Assembly (NCBI RefSeq): GCF_027942865.1
Contig: NC_134506.1
Span: 15,150,436 to 15,214,435 of the forward strand
Source of the DNA: Odontesthes bonariensis
Lineage: Eukaryota > Chordata > Actinopteri > Atheriniformes > Atherinopsidae
DNA length: 64,000 nucleotides
Direction: 5' to 3'
Below the pieces are notes generated by a model that worked only from the letters and a program-made list of their open reading frames with translations, did no database searches and had not been told where the DNA came from. The translations under genes and the position numbers were made by a program. Positions 20,752-34,442 of this stretch are shown one piece after another; the first letter of the stretch is position 1; every line of letters starts with the position of its first letter.

Positions 20752-23700
20752 TCAGAGTCTCAGTGTTCCCTCTTCTATAGCATTGAATATCTCCGAAGTC
20801 ATGGGTACGTAGCCCTTGTCTTCCAAGAAGAATAAACGATTCTTGATGATGGTGGGGTTGAAACCTTCCTCGGCCAGCTTCACCTTCAATTGCTTAAAAG
20901 TTCCCGTCACTGCCAGTGCATCCTACCCCGTAAAAAATAAAATGGTTATTTACTGGTCGCTGGGACATTTTCACACAATTTTTCATACAAGTTTGTAAAA
21001 TTACCAGAACTTTGTTTACCTGTATGCGAATGAACCGTGGCCTCGCATAGCTGGGCAGGTAGCTTTTAACGTGCTGGTATATAGCTTTACCATCAAAGTC
21101 CATGTTTTCTTTCAGCTTTAGTGCTGCCATTCCAATTCTTCCTTCGTGTCCTAATCAGTACAGTCAATATCAAGAAAAGACTCATTTTGGTACATGATCC
21201 ATTATATTTGCCACATTTTGAAGAGAGGTTGGGAGACAAATGTTTGATTTACAGATGTGATTTTGTAACAGTTATTATCTTATGAGTGTGTTCTCAATAA
21301 ATCACCATGGATGTATTCATTACCTGGCACTTTTACACCGTAGACATTCGCCTCCTCAACAAAGTCCACTGTGAGCAAAATATCAGCCACCTCTGTGGTT
21401 GCCACATTTTCTCCTTTCCACCTGCATTACATGACAGTAAAGACAGAAAACATGCTTAACACAGGTGCAATGTTTGCTTTTGAAACAGGTAGCTTAAATG
21501 AAAATAACTTTCTTTTTTGTTGCTAAAATTATAACTATCATATGACAGTAACACACAAGACAGACAAATTGTGAAAAAAATCTGTTTCCACTGCCTCTTC
21601 GCATTGCTTCTAATCCACTGTTTTTGAGTGAAAATAAGAACCAGAAGGAGTCACAGCCACTTCTACAGTTGCCGTGGTTTCTAGCTTGTGCATAAATGAT
21701 AGCCTCATCTTCAGCGAGGAGCGCTGGATGCAAAGCGGAAGCACAGCAGAGAGGGAGAAGTAAATGCTAAAATCTCATTTTTACCAAGTTCTGCCCAGTT
21801 TTACCTACTTAAAATCGAAATACTGAATGTGACGTTAACAGAGTAAACAAAATGCCAGCAAGTTCGGAAAAACAAGATATAATGCTGTCCAAAATCTGAG
21901 TTGATAAAACTGCCAGTAACACTGAATAAAATTGACCCTCAAAGGTTAAGAATCCATCCAGTTTAGGCATTGCTCTGCTCTTTTTTTAACTGAACAATTC
22001 AAAGACGATTTCCAGTGGCTACATGTCTTTGTGATGTGCATTCTGCGTTTCATCATTATTTGTCAAATTTGTTCAATTGTTCTTATCCACAGACCTGAAA
22101 GTGTCTCCAATGCGGTCCTGGAAGTAAACAAATCCCTCATTGTCTACTCTTAGAAGGTCACCACTGTTAAAGTAAACGTCTCCCTTTACAAACACATCTT
22201 TCAGCTTCTTCTTCTCTGTCTGCTGCTTGTTCTTGGCATAGCCTGTGAAGAGAGATTGTTTTCCAATCTTTCCTACCAACAAACCAGTCTCTCCTGCAGA
22301 TGGAAGAAACAAACAAGATGTGTTTTCAGTGAGAAATTTAACTATAAAGAAGGGAATTAGCTTTGGGGGAATGTGGCTCACCTTTTGGGACTTCAATACA
22401 AAATCCTTTAGAGTCTCTGACTGGCTCCTCTTTCTCTGTGTCATATCTTATGAAGGCATATGGATTCGACATCTGAAAAACAGTTGAAGAATAAATCACA
22501 AGGAAAAGAAGATGTGTTAATGGAGTAATCCATGTATGTACTATGCATGTAGTAATGATAGAAATGAACCTGCTAAATTTGAGACAAGGGTCCAATCAAA
22601 CCAACAACTTGACGATGGTAAATCTGACCCTGACCCGAAATGCTGAGCAAATAAGCTTGATTTCTCACTTTGTACAGAAAATGCTCTCTGCCAATAGCTC
22701 CGATTTTTCCAACGTAGTTGACAAAGCCAACATTTCCTTCAGTTGCTCCGTAGCATTCACAGATACGAATGTTCCCAAATCGCTTCAGGAACTCGGTCCA
22801 GGTATCTCCCCTGATCCCGTTCCCCACAGCCACTCGTACTTTATGATCCATTTCATTTTCTCTCTGAAAGGAAAGCATTTTTACAAATAGAAAGATCAAA
22901 AACAAAAAAATGTACAAGCTGTGCATCTAACTGATGAAAAGTGTAACAGAAACTACCAAATTCAAACAAAAATGTATTAAGGTGCTGATTAAATTTAGCA
23001 CAATATTTCTATTGATAAATATCCAAACATGAGACGGACGTTTACCTTTGGTGTATTGCAGAGGTAACGCATTACCTCTCCTATGTACTGAATGACAGTC
23101 ACGTTGTACTTTCTGCAGTCGTTCCAAAAGTTGGAGGCAGAGAATTTACGTCGTAAAACAACTGTGATGCCTGGCAAGAAAGGAAAAGGTTTCAGCAGGT
23201 TAACTACATTACAGTGAGAGTTCACCAAATGTTGGGAACTCACCAAGTGAACTGAACTTTAGAACTTTGAAAAGCAAACAATGAAAATCAGAGCCAGAAG
23301 GTCTGTTGTTTGAGGTCATATATCGGTTGGTTTAACCTAAAATACACCTAGTTATTATTGGGATGTGGGATGGAAACTCATATTTGTCATTTTTACATGT
23401 AGTTTTCACATAAAGTGTTTTTTTCTTTCTTTCATGTATTACCTCTGTCTATGGCTCCACAAAGTCCCATTAGAAAGCCAGAAGAGTGGTAGAGAGGCAG
23501 GTAAATGTAGATGACATCATTTGAGCGCACACCAGCGATACACTGAAGGAAAGATGACAGCCATACCCTCTCGTGGTTAATTACAGCTGCCTTGGGAAGA
23601 CCTAAAAGATAAGGCCGCCATTATAAGCAGATGACTCTGTATATTTTTTACAGTCCTACTTATACGGCTCAAGGCCACTACAAGCAAGACACAAAACAAT

Positions 23701-24887
23701 TTGAACAAAGATTACAGGTCAAGGTGAAATAGGTCTTTCAGATTACCTGTGGTCCCTGACGTGTAGATGTACAGTGCAGGAGTCTTGAGGTTCATGTTGG
23801 CCCTCAGCTCTGGTGAGAGAGGCTGATCCGAGGCCTGTTGAATCTTGTCAGAGAGGCTGTCGATGCCCTCCACATCACAGTGCTCGCTGAGGATAAAGAC
23901 ACGGATGCCCTGCTGCCTCAAGCTGGGCAACACCTCCTCTACTGCTCCTCTCAGCTCTGAGAGAGAAACGCAGAAGAGAGGTTGTAAGGTCTTCACAAAG
24001 GTCAATGCAATCACAATGAGATGCCTCGAGGCTACTTTAAGGAATTGCTTTATTGCAGAATTTATTCAATTGGCTGTGCATGTCATACAATTAGTAACAT
24101 GAAACTGCAGCACAGAAATGTTTAACTGATTATTGGTATGTAAGAAAGTATCTCCATCTTTCCTGATCGTTCCTGTTCAGGTTTTGTCAAACGATATGAC
24201 CAATTATCACAAGAAAAAGTACACCTAGAATAACACACAGAGAACACGTTTCTGGAAGGAAACAAATTTACCATCAGTTTCTGACTTCCTTAAATAAATA
24301 TGACAAAATTCCACGATTTGGGAAATGTGAAAATTCCACTTTAAAAAAAAAACACAAGGCAGCATATGTGAAATGAATTCCACACACAGCCTGTGTCCGT
24401 TTCTTTGTCAAAGCTTACCGGCACCAACGATGAGGGCCTTGGCATCGCAGCAGGAGAAGCAGTGCAGCAGGGACCTGGATCTGATGTTGTGGTTGAGGAG
24501 AGCCGCTACGCATCCCAGCTTGGCCAGCGCCAACCAAACCCACACGTACTGAGGTTCGTTTTCCACAAAGAGGGCCACCGTGTCCCCCGCCATCAGGTGG
24601 GCGTGCGTCGATAGAGCTCTGGCCACTTTGTTGCTCTCTTTGTCGGCTTGGCTGTAAGTGTAGGACGTTCCCTCGAAAATGATAAACTTCTTGTGTGGAT
24701 GCTTCGCCACTTTGTCCAGAAAGCAGTCTAAAATACTAACAAACTTTTTCTTGAGTTTGCTCATGCGCATCCCGATGCGCAAGGCACTAATTGCGTAATT
24801 TAGATCTCCGAAAAAATAGGGGTTTCGCAGGTAAAGCAATATGGGCAAAATTGCCAAAACGGTACAAATGATATAGGCAATCATCAT
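20752..24887 (-). CDS. slc27a2: Very-long-chain acyl-CoA synthetase / FATP2, tandem copy 1
   Basis: ATP-dependent activation of long and very long chain fatty acids, and of bile acids in mammalian FATP2, at ER and peroxisome membranes; also linked to fatty-acid uptake. Minus-strand exons: 24887-24419, 23956-23747, 23601-23443, 23170-23046, 22863-22669, 22472-22382, 22293-22095, 21421-21324, 21150-21020, 20922-20752. All join in phase to 615 aa (human 620). N-terminal hydrophobic segment (about 3-22), AMP-binding P-loop [14 protein letters not shown] (about 218-231), YGATEGN adenylate block in the fifth exon, [18 protein letters not shown] spanning exons 7-8, and the C-terminal block [12 protein letters not shown]. 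It ends in LRL, loosely like the LKL end of human FATP2. Start at the first of two adjacent ATGs. It matches SLC27A2 better than other FATPs from memory. No defects seen; likely functional. Confidence 0.94.
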
Positions 24888-25060
24888 TATCGGGAGTAAT
24901 GTGTCTGTCCTGCTGCTATGCGAGTACTGAAACTTTTAACATCTCATTCCAGCGGTGGGTGGATATATTCTGTTTACGCCTCTTGAACTTTGGACGACTT
25001 TCTCTTCTGTGGGTGTACTCTCGTGGTCTCGAGTGTTAACAATTGAATTGCTGCTAGAAG
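24888..25060 (-). promoter_or_regulatory. Promoter region of slc27a2 copy 1
   Basis: On the minus strand a GAATATATCC stretch (about 24961-24970) lies about 75 bases upstream of the start codon and could serve as a weak TATA element. No other element can be named with confidence. Confidence 0.3.
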
Positions 25061-27099
25061 AATATGATCCCCGGGTTATGTTCCCAGGGTTCCCCATTTT
25101 GAACTCATGAAGGTGGATTGTTCAGCCACTCAGAGGGGAAAAGTGGGTCATGATTCCTGCTGTGACTGGAACTAACTCCGGATGAACTTTATTAACTTGT
25201 GCCTGTTGTTATATTTGATTGGCTCTTCACTGAATCTGATGAAGAGGCTCCTCGTGCTATCTGTCAGTATTCTTAATCAGGAATGGGTTTTAATGCCGGC
25301 GTCCTGTAGTTTGAGTTGATAGGTGTGTGCTAATGATAATAATAAGTAATAAAAATAATGTATTATTTTCTCAATTTTTCTCACGTAACAGTAAAAAAAA
25401 CTAAAATATAAATGACAGAGCCCAAAAACTGTCATGTGCATACCAGTGTGTTTGTAATAAATACTCCCACTTGTACAGTAAAGTGCTATTATTTTCTTTA
25501 TTACATTTTATTCAGTGCAAAGCACTTCTCTTGAGCTGCAAAGTGACCCTCAAAAGCATGTGTGCTTAAATTGTTATGCAGAATGATGATTTTGGGCCAA
25601 ATGCTTGCTGGCAAAACACTATTTAAGGAGCAAACAATCCTGTTCAAAATAAACTTATCCATACTTATCTATCAAAAATGATTGAATACAACATAACAAA
25701 GCATAAAAATGTATTTATCATATGTATAATTAGCTTGTTCTGGGTTTTTTTTTTTTTTACCCGTAGTAATATATAGCGCAAGGGTAAATTATAACTAACT
25801 TTAGCCAAAACAGTATAGCTGAAAGTAAGGTTGTTTAAATTTACAATCGTCAAATCAAAGTTCAACTGCCAGATCTCACTCTCTCTTTTTTTTTTCTTCT
25901 CATCCCAAGCAGTAAACTAGACATAAAAGAAAAAGAATGGATCTATAATACACTGCAGTACTTGGAAACATGTTTTTCTGAAGTGGTATCAAAGAGTAAA
26001 ATGATCCACTGTTCCTATTTTGTAAGTTCACATATTTTCATGTGCTTCAACGATTTGCCAAAATGAGGTGACATCCACTTCACAGGAGTGTTTGATCTTG
26101 ACCGCAATGTAACTAGATGTACCTGTAGATTTAGATTTTATTTCATCCTTTTTAAATAAGTCTTGCTGCAGGTTAAAGACATACTGTATGTTGTCCATGT
26201 CACTTTGTAATGAACACAAAAGGAGATGCGCCTTATTGCTCAACATCAGTGTTGGATTTCAGTTATGCTCTTATTGCAGAATGTGAGCAAATCCCCACAG
26301 ACGTTTCCAGAAGGTTTGGGCCATGTATGGCAACTGTTAAAACAAGCACATGGCATACATTCCCCAACCTACACCGAGGACAGTGTCTGGAAGTGTGAGT
26401 GTTTGGCTCCACCTGGTGATTTTTTTGTCAGTCACATGTGAAATCTTTCCTTGTAATGTTTGGCGAGCAAAATCACAAAAGGCGTACACATGGTAACTAG
26501 TTCTTTTTTTACAGAAAGAATCAGTTTCATTTTTCTGTTTTGGCAAAGTGATCTATATTTACAGATATTGGTAAGTCAGGAATTTCATAATACGCCTTAT
26601 TCTACACGTTTTTGTCAGCCACAGACACCACATGCTACTGACATCTTTCATAAAAGAGAATAATCAAACTGTCTGTAAGTTTAATGCCTTGTGGTTGGTT
26701 TCCCAAGATGATTAATAACTTCCTATTAAACTGCAGCATCCATCCACGTGTGATACAACACCCACTATCACCATACAGCAACACTTGTCAACACAGATAT
26801 CGTGCAGAGTATAGAGTAAGCAGCAATCCTCGCACTGAAGCACAGCCATTATACAACTACATGCTATCTATATCATCACTTCCTGGTCAAATATATTATT
26901 AATATGACTGAACATCTCCCCTTGCAGGTTGACTCCAGACACTGAAGTGAGTCCTGACATTAGATTGTTACACTAACTTCCATATACGTTTCCTTTTTAA
27001 AAAAAAAAAAACAAACAAAGGATAATCATTATTAAAAGACTGTTACGTCCCTGAGCTGAAAGTTCAGTCTGAAAATGCCTGCATAGCTTGTGAACCTGC
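25060..27099. other. Spacer between the two slc27a2 copies, no gene seen
   Basis: About 2 kb of AT-rich DNA with poly-T runs (25745-25760, 25887-25898). Short frames such as the one near 26340-26546 on the minus strand are unrecognised. This must include the promoter of copy 1 and the 3' UTR of copy 2; no clear AATAAA was chosen for copy 2. Confidence 0.5.
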
Positions 27100-30000
27100 T
27101 CATAGTTTGATGCCTCCTGATATGATGGAGCTGTAGAGCTCAGCGGTCAGCGGAATGTAGCTCTTAGCATTATCATCCAGGATGTAAAGAGGGTCCTGGA
27201 TACGTCCTGGATCGAAACCCTGCTCCACCAGCTTCACCTTCATCTGCTTGAAAGTCCCTGTCACCTCCACGGCACTCTGGACAGAAAGCACTCATGAAAA
27301 AAACACTGATCACGTGATCACAGTCATCTCTTGAAAATAGAACTGTTTGTTTTTAAATATGAACATATGCCCAGGGTTTCATTTGAGAGTAAAATGAAGT
27401 AAACTATGTGCAAAACTGATTTACCTGTACCCTTATGAAGCGAGCTCGTGCATATGAGGGCAGATAGCTAACCACATGATTATAGATTTTACTTCCATCA
27501 AACTGTGAATCTTCCTTCACAGTTACAGCTGCCATCCCTATCCGCCCCTCGTGTCCTGAGTAAAAAAAAGAAATAAAACAAACACAGATTAACTAAGTTG
27601 TCACAAAATCAATGTCTCTCTGCAATGTAATGCTATAAAAAAATCCCATTCTGGTTAAAGCACACAGATGGAATGACTATCACCTGGCACTTGGACTCCA
27701 TAAACGTTGGCTTCTTGGAGACAATCTATGATCGTCAGGATGTCAGACACCTCAGTTGTAGCGACATTCTCACCTTTCCACCTGTGGGTTCAAACAAGTT
27801 ACAACTCCATATCAACTAGATTTTTTCCCCCTTTAATCAAGCTAATGCATGTTGGTTTAAAACGAAAAAAAAAAAAAAAAAAAAGCATATGCTTCCTCTA
27901 CTTGATAAAACCCAACACCTAAACAAGAAATACAAGTGGGCCAAGAATTCCAACGCTTCTCGGAAGATTAGGATATATTTTAAAGATGAAAGGTGGGCTG
28001 GAGGTTACTCAGTGCTAACAGACAAATGTTTCAACACCATAGTGTTTGATCAGAGTCAGAAAATGTATGAAATGTTTATAATACATAGCCAATGGCACAG
28101 TGAGGGGAAGATAACATGAGCAGTGAAACCATAATCATGCTAATGGTACAACTGTCTGCGCGGTCCCTTGATAACAAAGATAGACCGAAGGGAAAAAATA
28201 CTTTGGTGGTCTAATAAAAGTATCTTTTTTTTAAAAATACAGCATTTGTGATGGAAACTATGTTGTATAAAAATGATTAACTGCAACAATAAGTTCTTCA
28301 TAAAAAATAAACTACACTTCATTTGCCAGAAAAAAATGTGCTCTACGCTACTTTTTTTAATCAATTAAAAAACCTGCTGTTTCTGACTTGTGTCAGTTGT
28401 GTGTGTTTACCTCTGAGCAGAAACAAGTCTTATTTGTCGTAAAATACTTTGCTCGATAGTTAAGCACGAAGTCAAAAATCAAATCATGACGCAATGTGTA
28501 CCTGAATGTGTCACCAACGCGATCCTGAAAGTAAATGAAGTTGTCACTATCGATCCTCATTAGGTCTCCAGTGTTGAAATAAAGATCTCCTCTTTTGAGA
28601 ACATTCTGAATTTTTTTCCTCTCCGTTTGTTCTTTGTTTTGGGCGTAGCCAACAAAGGGTGCTATGTCTGTGATCTTTGACACCAGCAGTCCCGTTTCAC
28701 CTAAAAACGAAATAAATGAATAAATAGAATAGCCAAGCTAAACACGAACCTCTCAGAGAGAAGAGTTTAAAAAGGTAATTGTGCTATTCAGCTAGACAAT
28801 TAATGTTGTTCTTCACCTTTGGGCGACTCAATGCAGAGGCCGCTGGCATCTCGCATCGGTTCGTCTCTCTCAGTGTCGTACTTTACAAGAGTATAGGGAA
28901 ACAGCTTCTACCAAAGGAACATGTACATGTATTGTAATCAGTGTCCAATGCATTTTTATACCATTCGAATAAAACAATGTTGTTAAACAACACATTTTTA
29001 AGCCACAAATAACCATAACTTTCCTCAACAAGGGATCTGCATGGTGGTGCTTTTTAAACATTTCAGTGGTCAAAAACATCATCAGATTTCCACAAAATTT
29101 ACAAAGTACCCAAATACTAAAAAACTAAAACTATCCTGTTTAATTGTTTAGTCATTGAAGAAAATGATGCTACACTACAAATCAGTAAGAGACAAAAATA
29201 TATAAGACTTCATTTGAGGCTGATTTCAGAGTCAGGGATTTTTTTCAATCAGTGGGAAAACAATTAGGTGCGATGCACTTGATTGGGTCTCAGATTCTGG
29301 AACAAAATGTTTGCAGAAGCATGACAGGTGTTTCTGAGGACCTCAGAAAGAGAGTTCATTTTGTTTATCAGTCTGAAAATATGACAAAACAATGTCTAGT
29401 TTATACTCCTCCAATCAACAATCAGACACATTGTGGACAAATGAAGGACTTTGTTTCCCTTTCCTAGGTGTTGTCAAGCAAAAGAGATTAAGCTAGTGAG
29501 TTGAGTTCATATTTACAAACAAACTGGATTCGGTTCATCTAAAAAAATTAATAAAAAATGTTAAAAGTTAAAAGGATAAAAAAAAAAAAGAATAATTTTG
29601 GTTTTAGATGTGGTCATTCTTACCCGATGCAAAAAGCTGACTCGTCCAACAGCTCCGATTCTCCCTGCGTAGTTGACGAATCCCACATTTCCCTCAGTGG
29701 AGGCATAGAACTCCAGAACGTTAATGGTCCCAAAGCGATTGAGAAATTCTCTCCATACCTCTGCTCTGACACCATTTCCAATGGCCAGCCTTACTTTATG
29801 GTCCTTGTCATTGTCTCTCTGCATTTTGACACAAAAATAAGAATAAAAAGGTGAAGCATTGTGCGTGTACTTTCCTAAACAGTTACTTCAATATGTCAAA
29901 ATATTGGACTGAAGACTTGAGGTATTGCATGATCAATCAATTAGGATAATCAATTAATCCTAAAGCAGTGCTAAAAAAAAAATCAAAAGGACACTTCTTA

Positions 30001-33000
30001 TGAAAAAAAAATGAAATGTGGTAATGGGACAAATATATATATTTTTGAGTATTTCAAAAGGATGTTTCTAAAGTGCAAGAATACATGCTTTTAAAAACAT
30101 GCATGTTAACGTATTTTCTACTATGCAGATATCTCATAATGCTTCTGACATTTAAAAGCACACCGATACACGTGAAAAAATACCTCGATTTAACAAAATA
30201 CTCATCTCTTAAAATACTGTGACGCACAAGTTTTACTGTATATAAGTACAAGAAGATTTGGTTGCCAAGTTACTTGATATGGTCCTCTAAAGTAAAGGCC
30301 AGCATCTATTCCTAGAGGTGACCAGATAAAGACAAACCACCTCCTCTAAGGGTCACGCAGTAAATTGAGACAGAACTTCATGTGATGCAATTAGATACTC
30401 TGAATGGTACACATGTAGAAAATGTAGAAAAAACACGCTTTCATTGTGATCCTCGAAAAATGTCAGATGCATTTTATGATGTGCTTAAACCCCACAGATA
30501 TTGAAGCAAAAGACTGGAATCGGATAGTTGAGATTTAACGATTTCTATTTTGGTAAGCCAGCTGTGCTGTGCTTTGGGAATGTACAGATTTGAAAACTAG
30601 TTCTCTCTCAATAGCAGCTTGCTGCAGCCGGTTCACAGCACCCCGCCTCTGCAGCTGTTGGGAAGTTTTACAGTAGTTAAGATGGCAAGGGGGAGGCGTG
30701 GTGCCCAAAGGTCCCTGCCAAAGATCTTGTGTGAGCTTGTTCAGGTTGCAGTTAGTCAAGCCATCAAAAGACAAGGATAAAAGAAAAATTGGTTAAGGCC
30801 TACAAAATAAGATCAACGTGTTAAAATCAATGGTTTTTGAAAATGAACTATTCAATGCAACAATTTCCTTCTACATTGGGGCATCCCCATTACAGTTATA
30901 GATGACTAAGGCCTTATATTCAAGTGCCTCTGAGTAACAGGGAGAGTGATATCAACTCCCTGACAATCTTAAAGGATTGCTACTTGTTCGGTTTAAGCTG
31001 AGAGTTTTAACTGTCACATGCTCATAAACCAGCTGCAAAGGCTTTTCCACAAATACACAAATATAAGGCATATAACCTGGAATATGTGATTCTTAGTCGT
31101 ATAAAGTGATTTCAATTACAGGGCTGCCTCAGCCACTTAAAAACATGTATTACAACACAGCTTAATTCGAACATGACTACCAGACAAAATTCTAATCAAA
31201 ATCGTACCTTTTGTGTGCTACAAAGGTAGCGCATCACCTCTCCTATGTACTGGATAACAGTCACGTTATATTTCCTGCAGTCATCCCAAAACTGAGAGGC
31301 AGAAAACTTCCTCTTCAGAACTATAGTTGACCCTTAAAGGGGGGAAAAAAGCAAAGAATGGAGACATTATACTTTATTTTATTTGTTTTCAACTGATAAG
31401 ATTTCTTTGAAGATAATCTTAAACCGATCTGCAATCAACGCATTTACTGTACACGGTCAATTGAATTAATTAAAGAGGAATTCATGCAAACAAGTTTTGA
31501 ATATGTCCACAACTTTATGCCCACATTATTGACTTGTGTGCAAGTTAACTATGGACAACAGAACAGGGACTGTTCTGGGCAGTATTTAAAGGCCCCCCGA
31601 ATAAAGCGTGTAACTAAGAGTGCTCACACAAATATACAATAGCTATGTGAACTTTAGCCTATTTAGGAAAAAGCCATTAGAAAGGATCTGTTCAGATTAC
31701 TGGTGACAAAAGACTCTTTCACCCAGACTGAATCAAGGCAGGATAACGAGAGGGAGAGGAAGAGCAGGGGGATCACTTTTGTGTTGGGTGTAGCGGAAAC
31801 AAGTTCAATTTATTTTTACATTTTTGCAGCAGCAGTCACACGTTTAAGTAATATGAAGGCATTTGAAGATCCTGTAACAGGGTGTCACTTTCATTAATCT
31901 GCATAACTGAAAATGGGAACGACTTGAAGTATTTTACTTAAAGGATAAGACCGGTTTTTTGACATTGGGCCCTTGATTTCACATTATAACATGATGTTCT
32001 ACTCACCCCTGCTTGTTGTTGGTCATTTGGAGCTGTTCCGAAGATATTCGAGAGGCGTCTGGCTGCTCTCTTGAGATATTCGGCCATGAAACGGTTTCCT
32101 ATGGGCAAGTTTATACGGGCACAAACTATGCTGTTTATAATTTATTAATTACTCTACACTAGCACTGATAACGTGGAGGTGCGTCGCTTACTTAAAAAAA
32201 TCCGGGTTACTGTAATTTTGAATTTTTGTCGTAAAGTGGGTGTTACTGACGTCATCGTCGTGCTACTGCCACAGACAGCCCACAGACCTGCTGCCTATTT
32301 ATTCATTCGGCTAAAATTCAAAATTAGTAACCCGGATTTTTTTAAGTAAGCGACGCACCTCCACGTTATCAGTGCTAGTGTACAGTAATTAATAAATTAT
32401 AAACAGCATAGTTTGTGCCTGTATAAACTTGCCCATAGGAAACCGTTTCATGGCCGAATATCTCAAGAGAGCAGCCAGACGCCTCGCGAATATCTTCGGA
32501 ACAGCTCCAAATGACCAACAACAAGCAGGGGTGAGTAGAACATCATGTTATAATGTGAAATCAAGGGCCCAATGTCAAAAAACCGGTCTTATCCTTTAAA
32601 CCTACCGCCATTAACAAATTATTTTACAAATTTAGCAGGGAGGTCAGTGAGATATTGCATCTTGCATGTTGCAAGGTCAACCAATCTAAAAAATAAAGAA
32701 ATAAGTAAGATAAATTACAATTAGCCGCATGAGAAAAAAAAAATGTATCTCCAAGATATCATCCCTCTGTTCATCTAAAAATGTCAAGATTATTAAGATG
32801 GTGCTGACTTTGGGTCAAATGCAATCTCACTCCAGAATGTGTGGTAGCTATTTTGGTCAACAGTGCAAAATGTAGCAGGTCTGCGATAATTGCTCAAAAA
32901 CTGTCCAATTACTACAAAATAAATCTATGCCCACGACTGCTTTTAAAGTAGTTACTTGTCTGCACTTTGTATTACGCAGAACTCTCATGCATTGTCAAAA

Positions 33001-34442
33001 AATAAACACAATAAAAGGTCTTAGAAAATGCTTAAAAAGAACTTCAAGGAAATTCAAGCCCCACCGAACACATCCGACAGCTTTAATACAATTTTGTGTG
33101 CCAGCCACCCCCAAATACTGCCAAAGTAGCTACTTCTCCATCGTCTCACCAGTTTCAATGGAGCCAACAAAGCCAACAATAAAGCCTGCTGTGTGGTACA
33201 GAGGGAGGTTAAGGTAGATGGCATCTTTTGATGTTACACCGTTTGATGATAAAACAGCCAGAGCTGTTAACAGGCGGTTCTGGTTGACCACAGCTGCCTT
33301 AGGGAGACCTGAAATACAGAAAGACACAAGCAGGGCCTTATATATCTTATTGGTAGAGAACACTGCAAAATACTGCCGAACAAAACCACATATCCAGTCT
33401 CTCCAATACCAGTAGTTCCAGATGTGTAAATGTAAACGGCAGGACTTTTAAATGTGACATGTGATCTGAGGGATCGAGGGAGCGGGGCGTCTGATGCTTC
33501 TTCCACTTTGTCAGAGAAGCTCTCAATTCCTGAAGTGTCACAATGTTTGGACATCAGAAGGACGGTGACACCCTGCTCTAACAGAGAAGGCAGCACATCC
33601 TCCACTGCCTCCTTGAGCTCTGCAAAAGGACAAAGAGGTAGAGTGGGTTCATCACAACAGCTTACCAGTTTAATCTAGAGAGAGACTGATGGCAAACCAA
33701 AACCTTACAATCTCCATATTTTCAACTGCAGATTATGGGTGAAAAAAAAACGTGTTAAAAATCTGCACTTTTCCCCTTCAACAGTTTTTATTGCACAAAT
33801 GACTTTATTAGTTGAGCTCCACATGGATAAACACAAAGGTTATCTCCTAAACCTCCTGGACCTGAAGTGATCAGCTCTTCTTTAAGAGCAGCTCTAATTG
33901 TCTGAAGTTTTCTAAAAAAAAAAAAAAAAAAACACTTTAAAGCAAGCACACATGTCAATACCTGGGGCTGCTATCAACACCTTGGCCTTGCAGCAGCTAA
34001 AGCAGTGCAGCAGAGATTTGGTCCGAATGTTGTAATTTAGAAAAGCGACAGGGGAGCCGAGTTTAGCCAAAGCCAGCCAGGTAAACATGAAGGCGGGTTC
34101 ATTCCCCATGAAAAGTGCAACGCTGTCCCCAGCTTTGTATCCGGGCTGAGACCGGAGCGCGTTTGCAACTTGGTTACTCTTTCTGTCTGTGCATCTGTAC
34201 GTGTAGCTTTCATCTCCAAACACAATGAACGGCTTATCTGGAGACGCGGCGGTTTGCTCCAAGAAACGGTCCAGAACAAAGAAGAGAGGTCTCCTTCTCC
34301 GCCTCGCAACAAACATGATTAAAATCCGCATGAGATCCACGAAATAGAGAATATCCAACCAAACATAAGGAGAAAAAGTTTTCAGTGCAAATGGCACGAC
34401 GAGAATACTTGCTGAAATGATTGAAATGACATAAAACTCCAT
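27100..34442 (-). CDS. slc27a2: Very-long-chain acyl-CoA synthetase / FATP2, tandem copy 2
   Basis: Second tandem copy of the same enzyme family. Minus-strand exons: 34442-33962, 33619-33410, 33308-33150, 31332-31208, 29818-29624, 28907-28817, 28700-28502, 27781-27684, 27555-27425, 27276-27100. They total 1866 bases, 621 aa. All internal exons have the same lengths and phases as copy 1; only the first and last coding exons differ (481 versus 469, 177 versus 171). Landmarks: N-terminal hydrophobic segment, Arg-rich patch RRRRR (about 48), AMP-binding [39 protein letters not shown] and [12 protein letters not shown]; ends IKL. I chose ATG 34442 (gaccATGG context) over an in-frame ATG at 34508, because the hydrophobic segment then starts at once, as in the family. 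The introns are longer than in copy 1, and the intron 31333-33149 holds a foldback element. Fully open; likely functional. Confidence 0.93.
31938..32599. mobile_element. Foldback element of 654 bp flanked by TTAA
   Basis: The element spans 31942-32595. Its left arm (about 31942-32228) is repeated as a nearly exact inverted copy on the right (about 32312-32595), separated by about 84 bases. Ends are AGGATAAGACCGG and its complement, with TTAA at 31938-31941 and 32596-32599. The arms differ at only a few bases (for example CGAGAGGCG versus CGCGAGGCG). No coding capacity. It lies inside an intron of slc27a2 copy 2 and should form a long snap-back hairpin in the pre-mRNA. Confidence 0.9.

Noticed and set aside
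27100-34442. slc27a2 copy 2 as a pseudogene
   Set aside because: All ten exons are open, in phase, with consensus splice sites and intact motifs.
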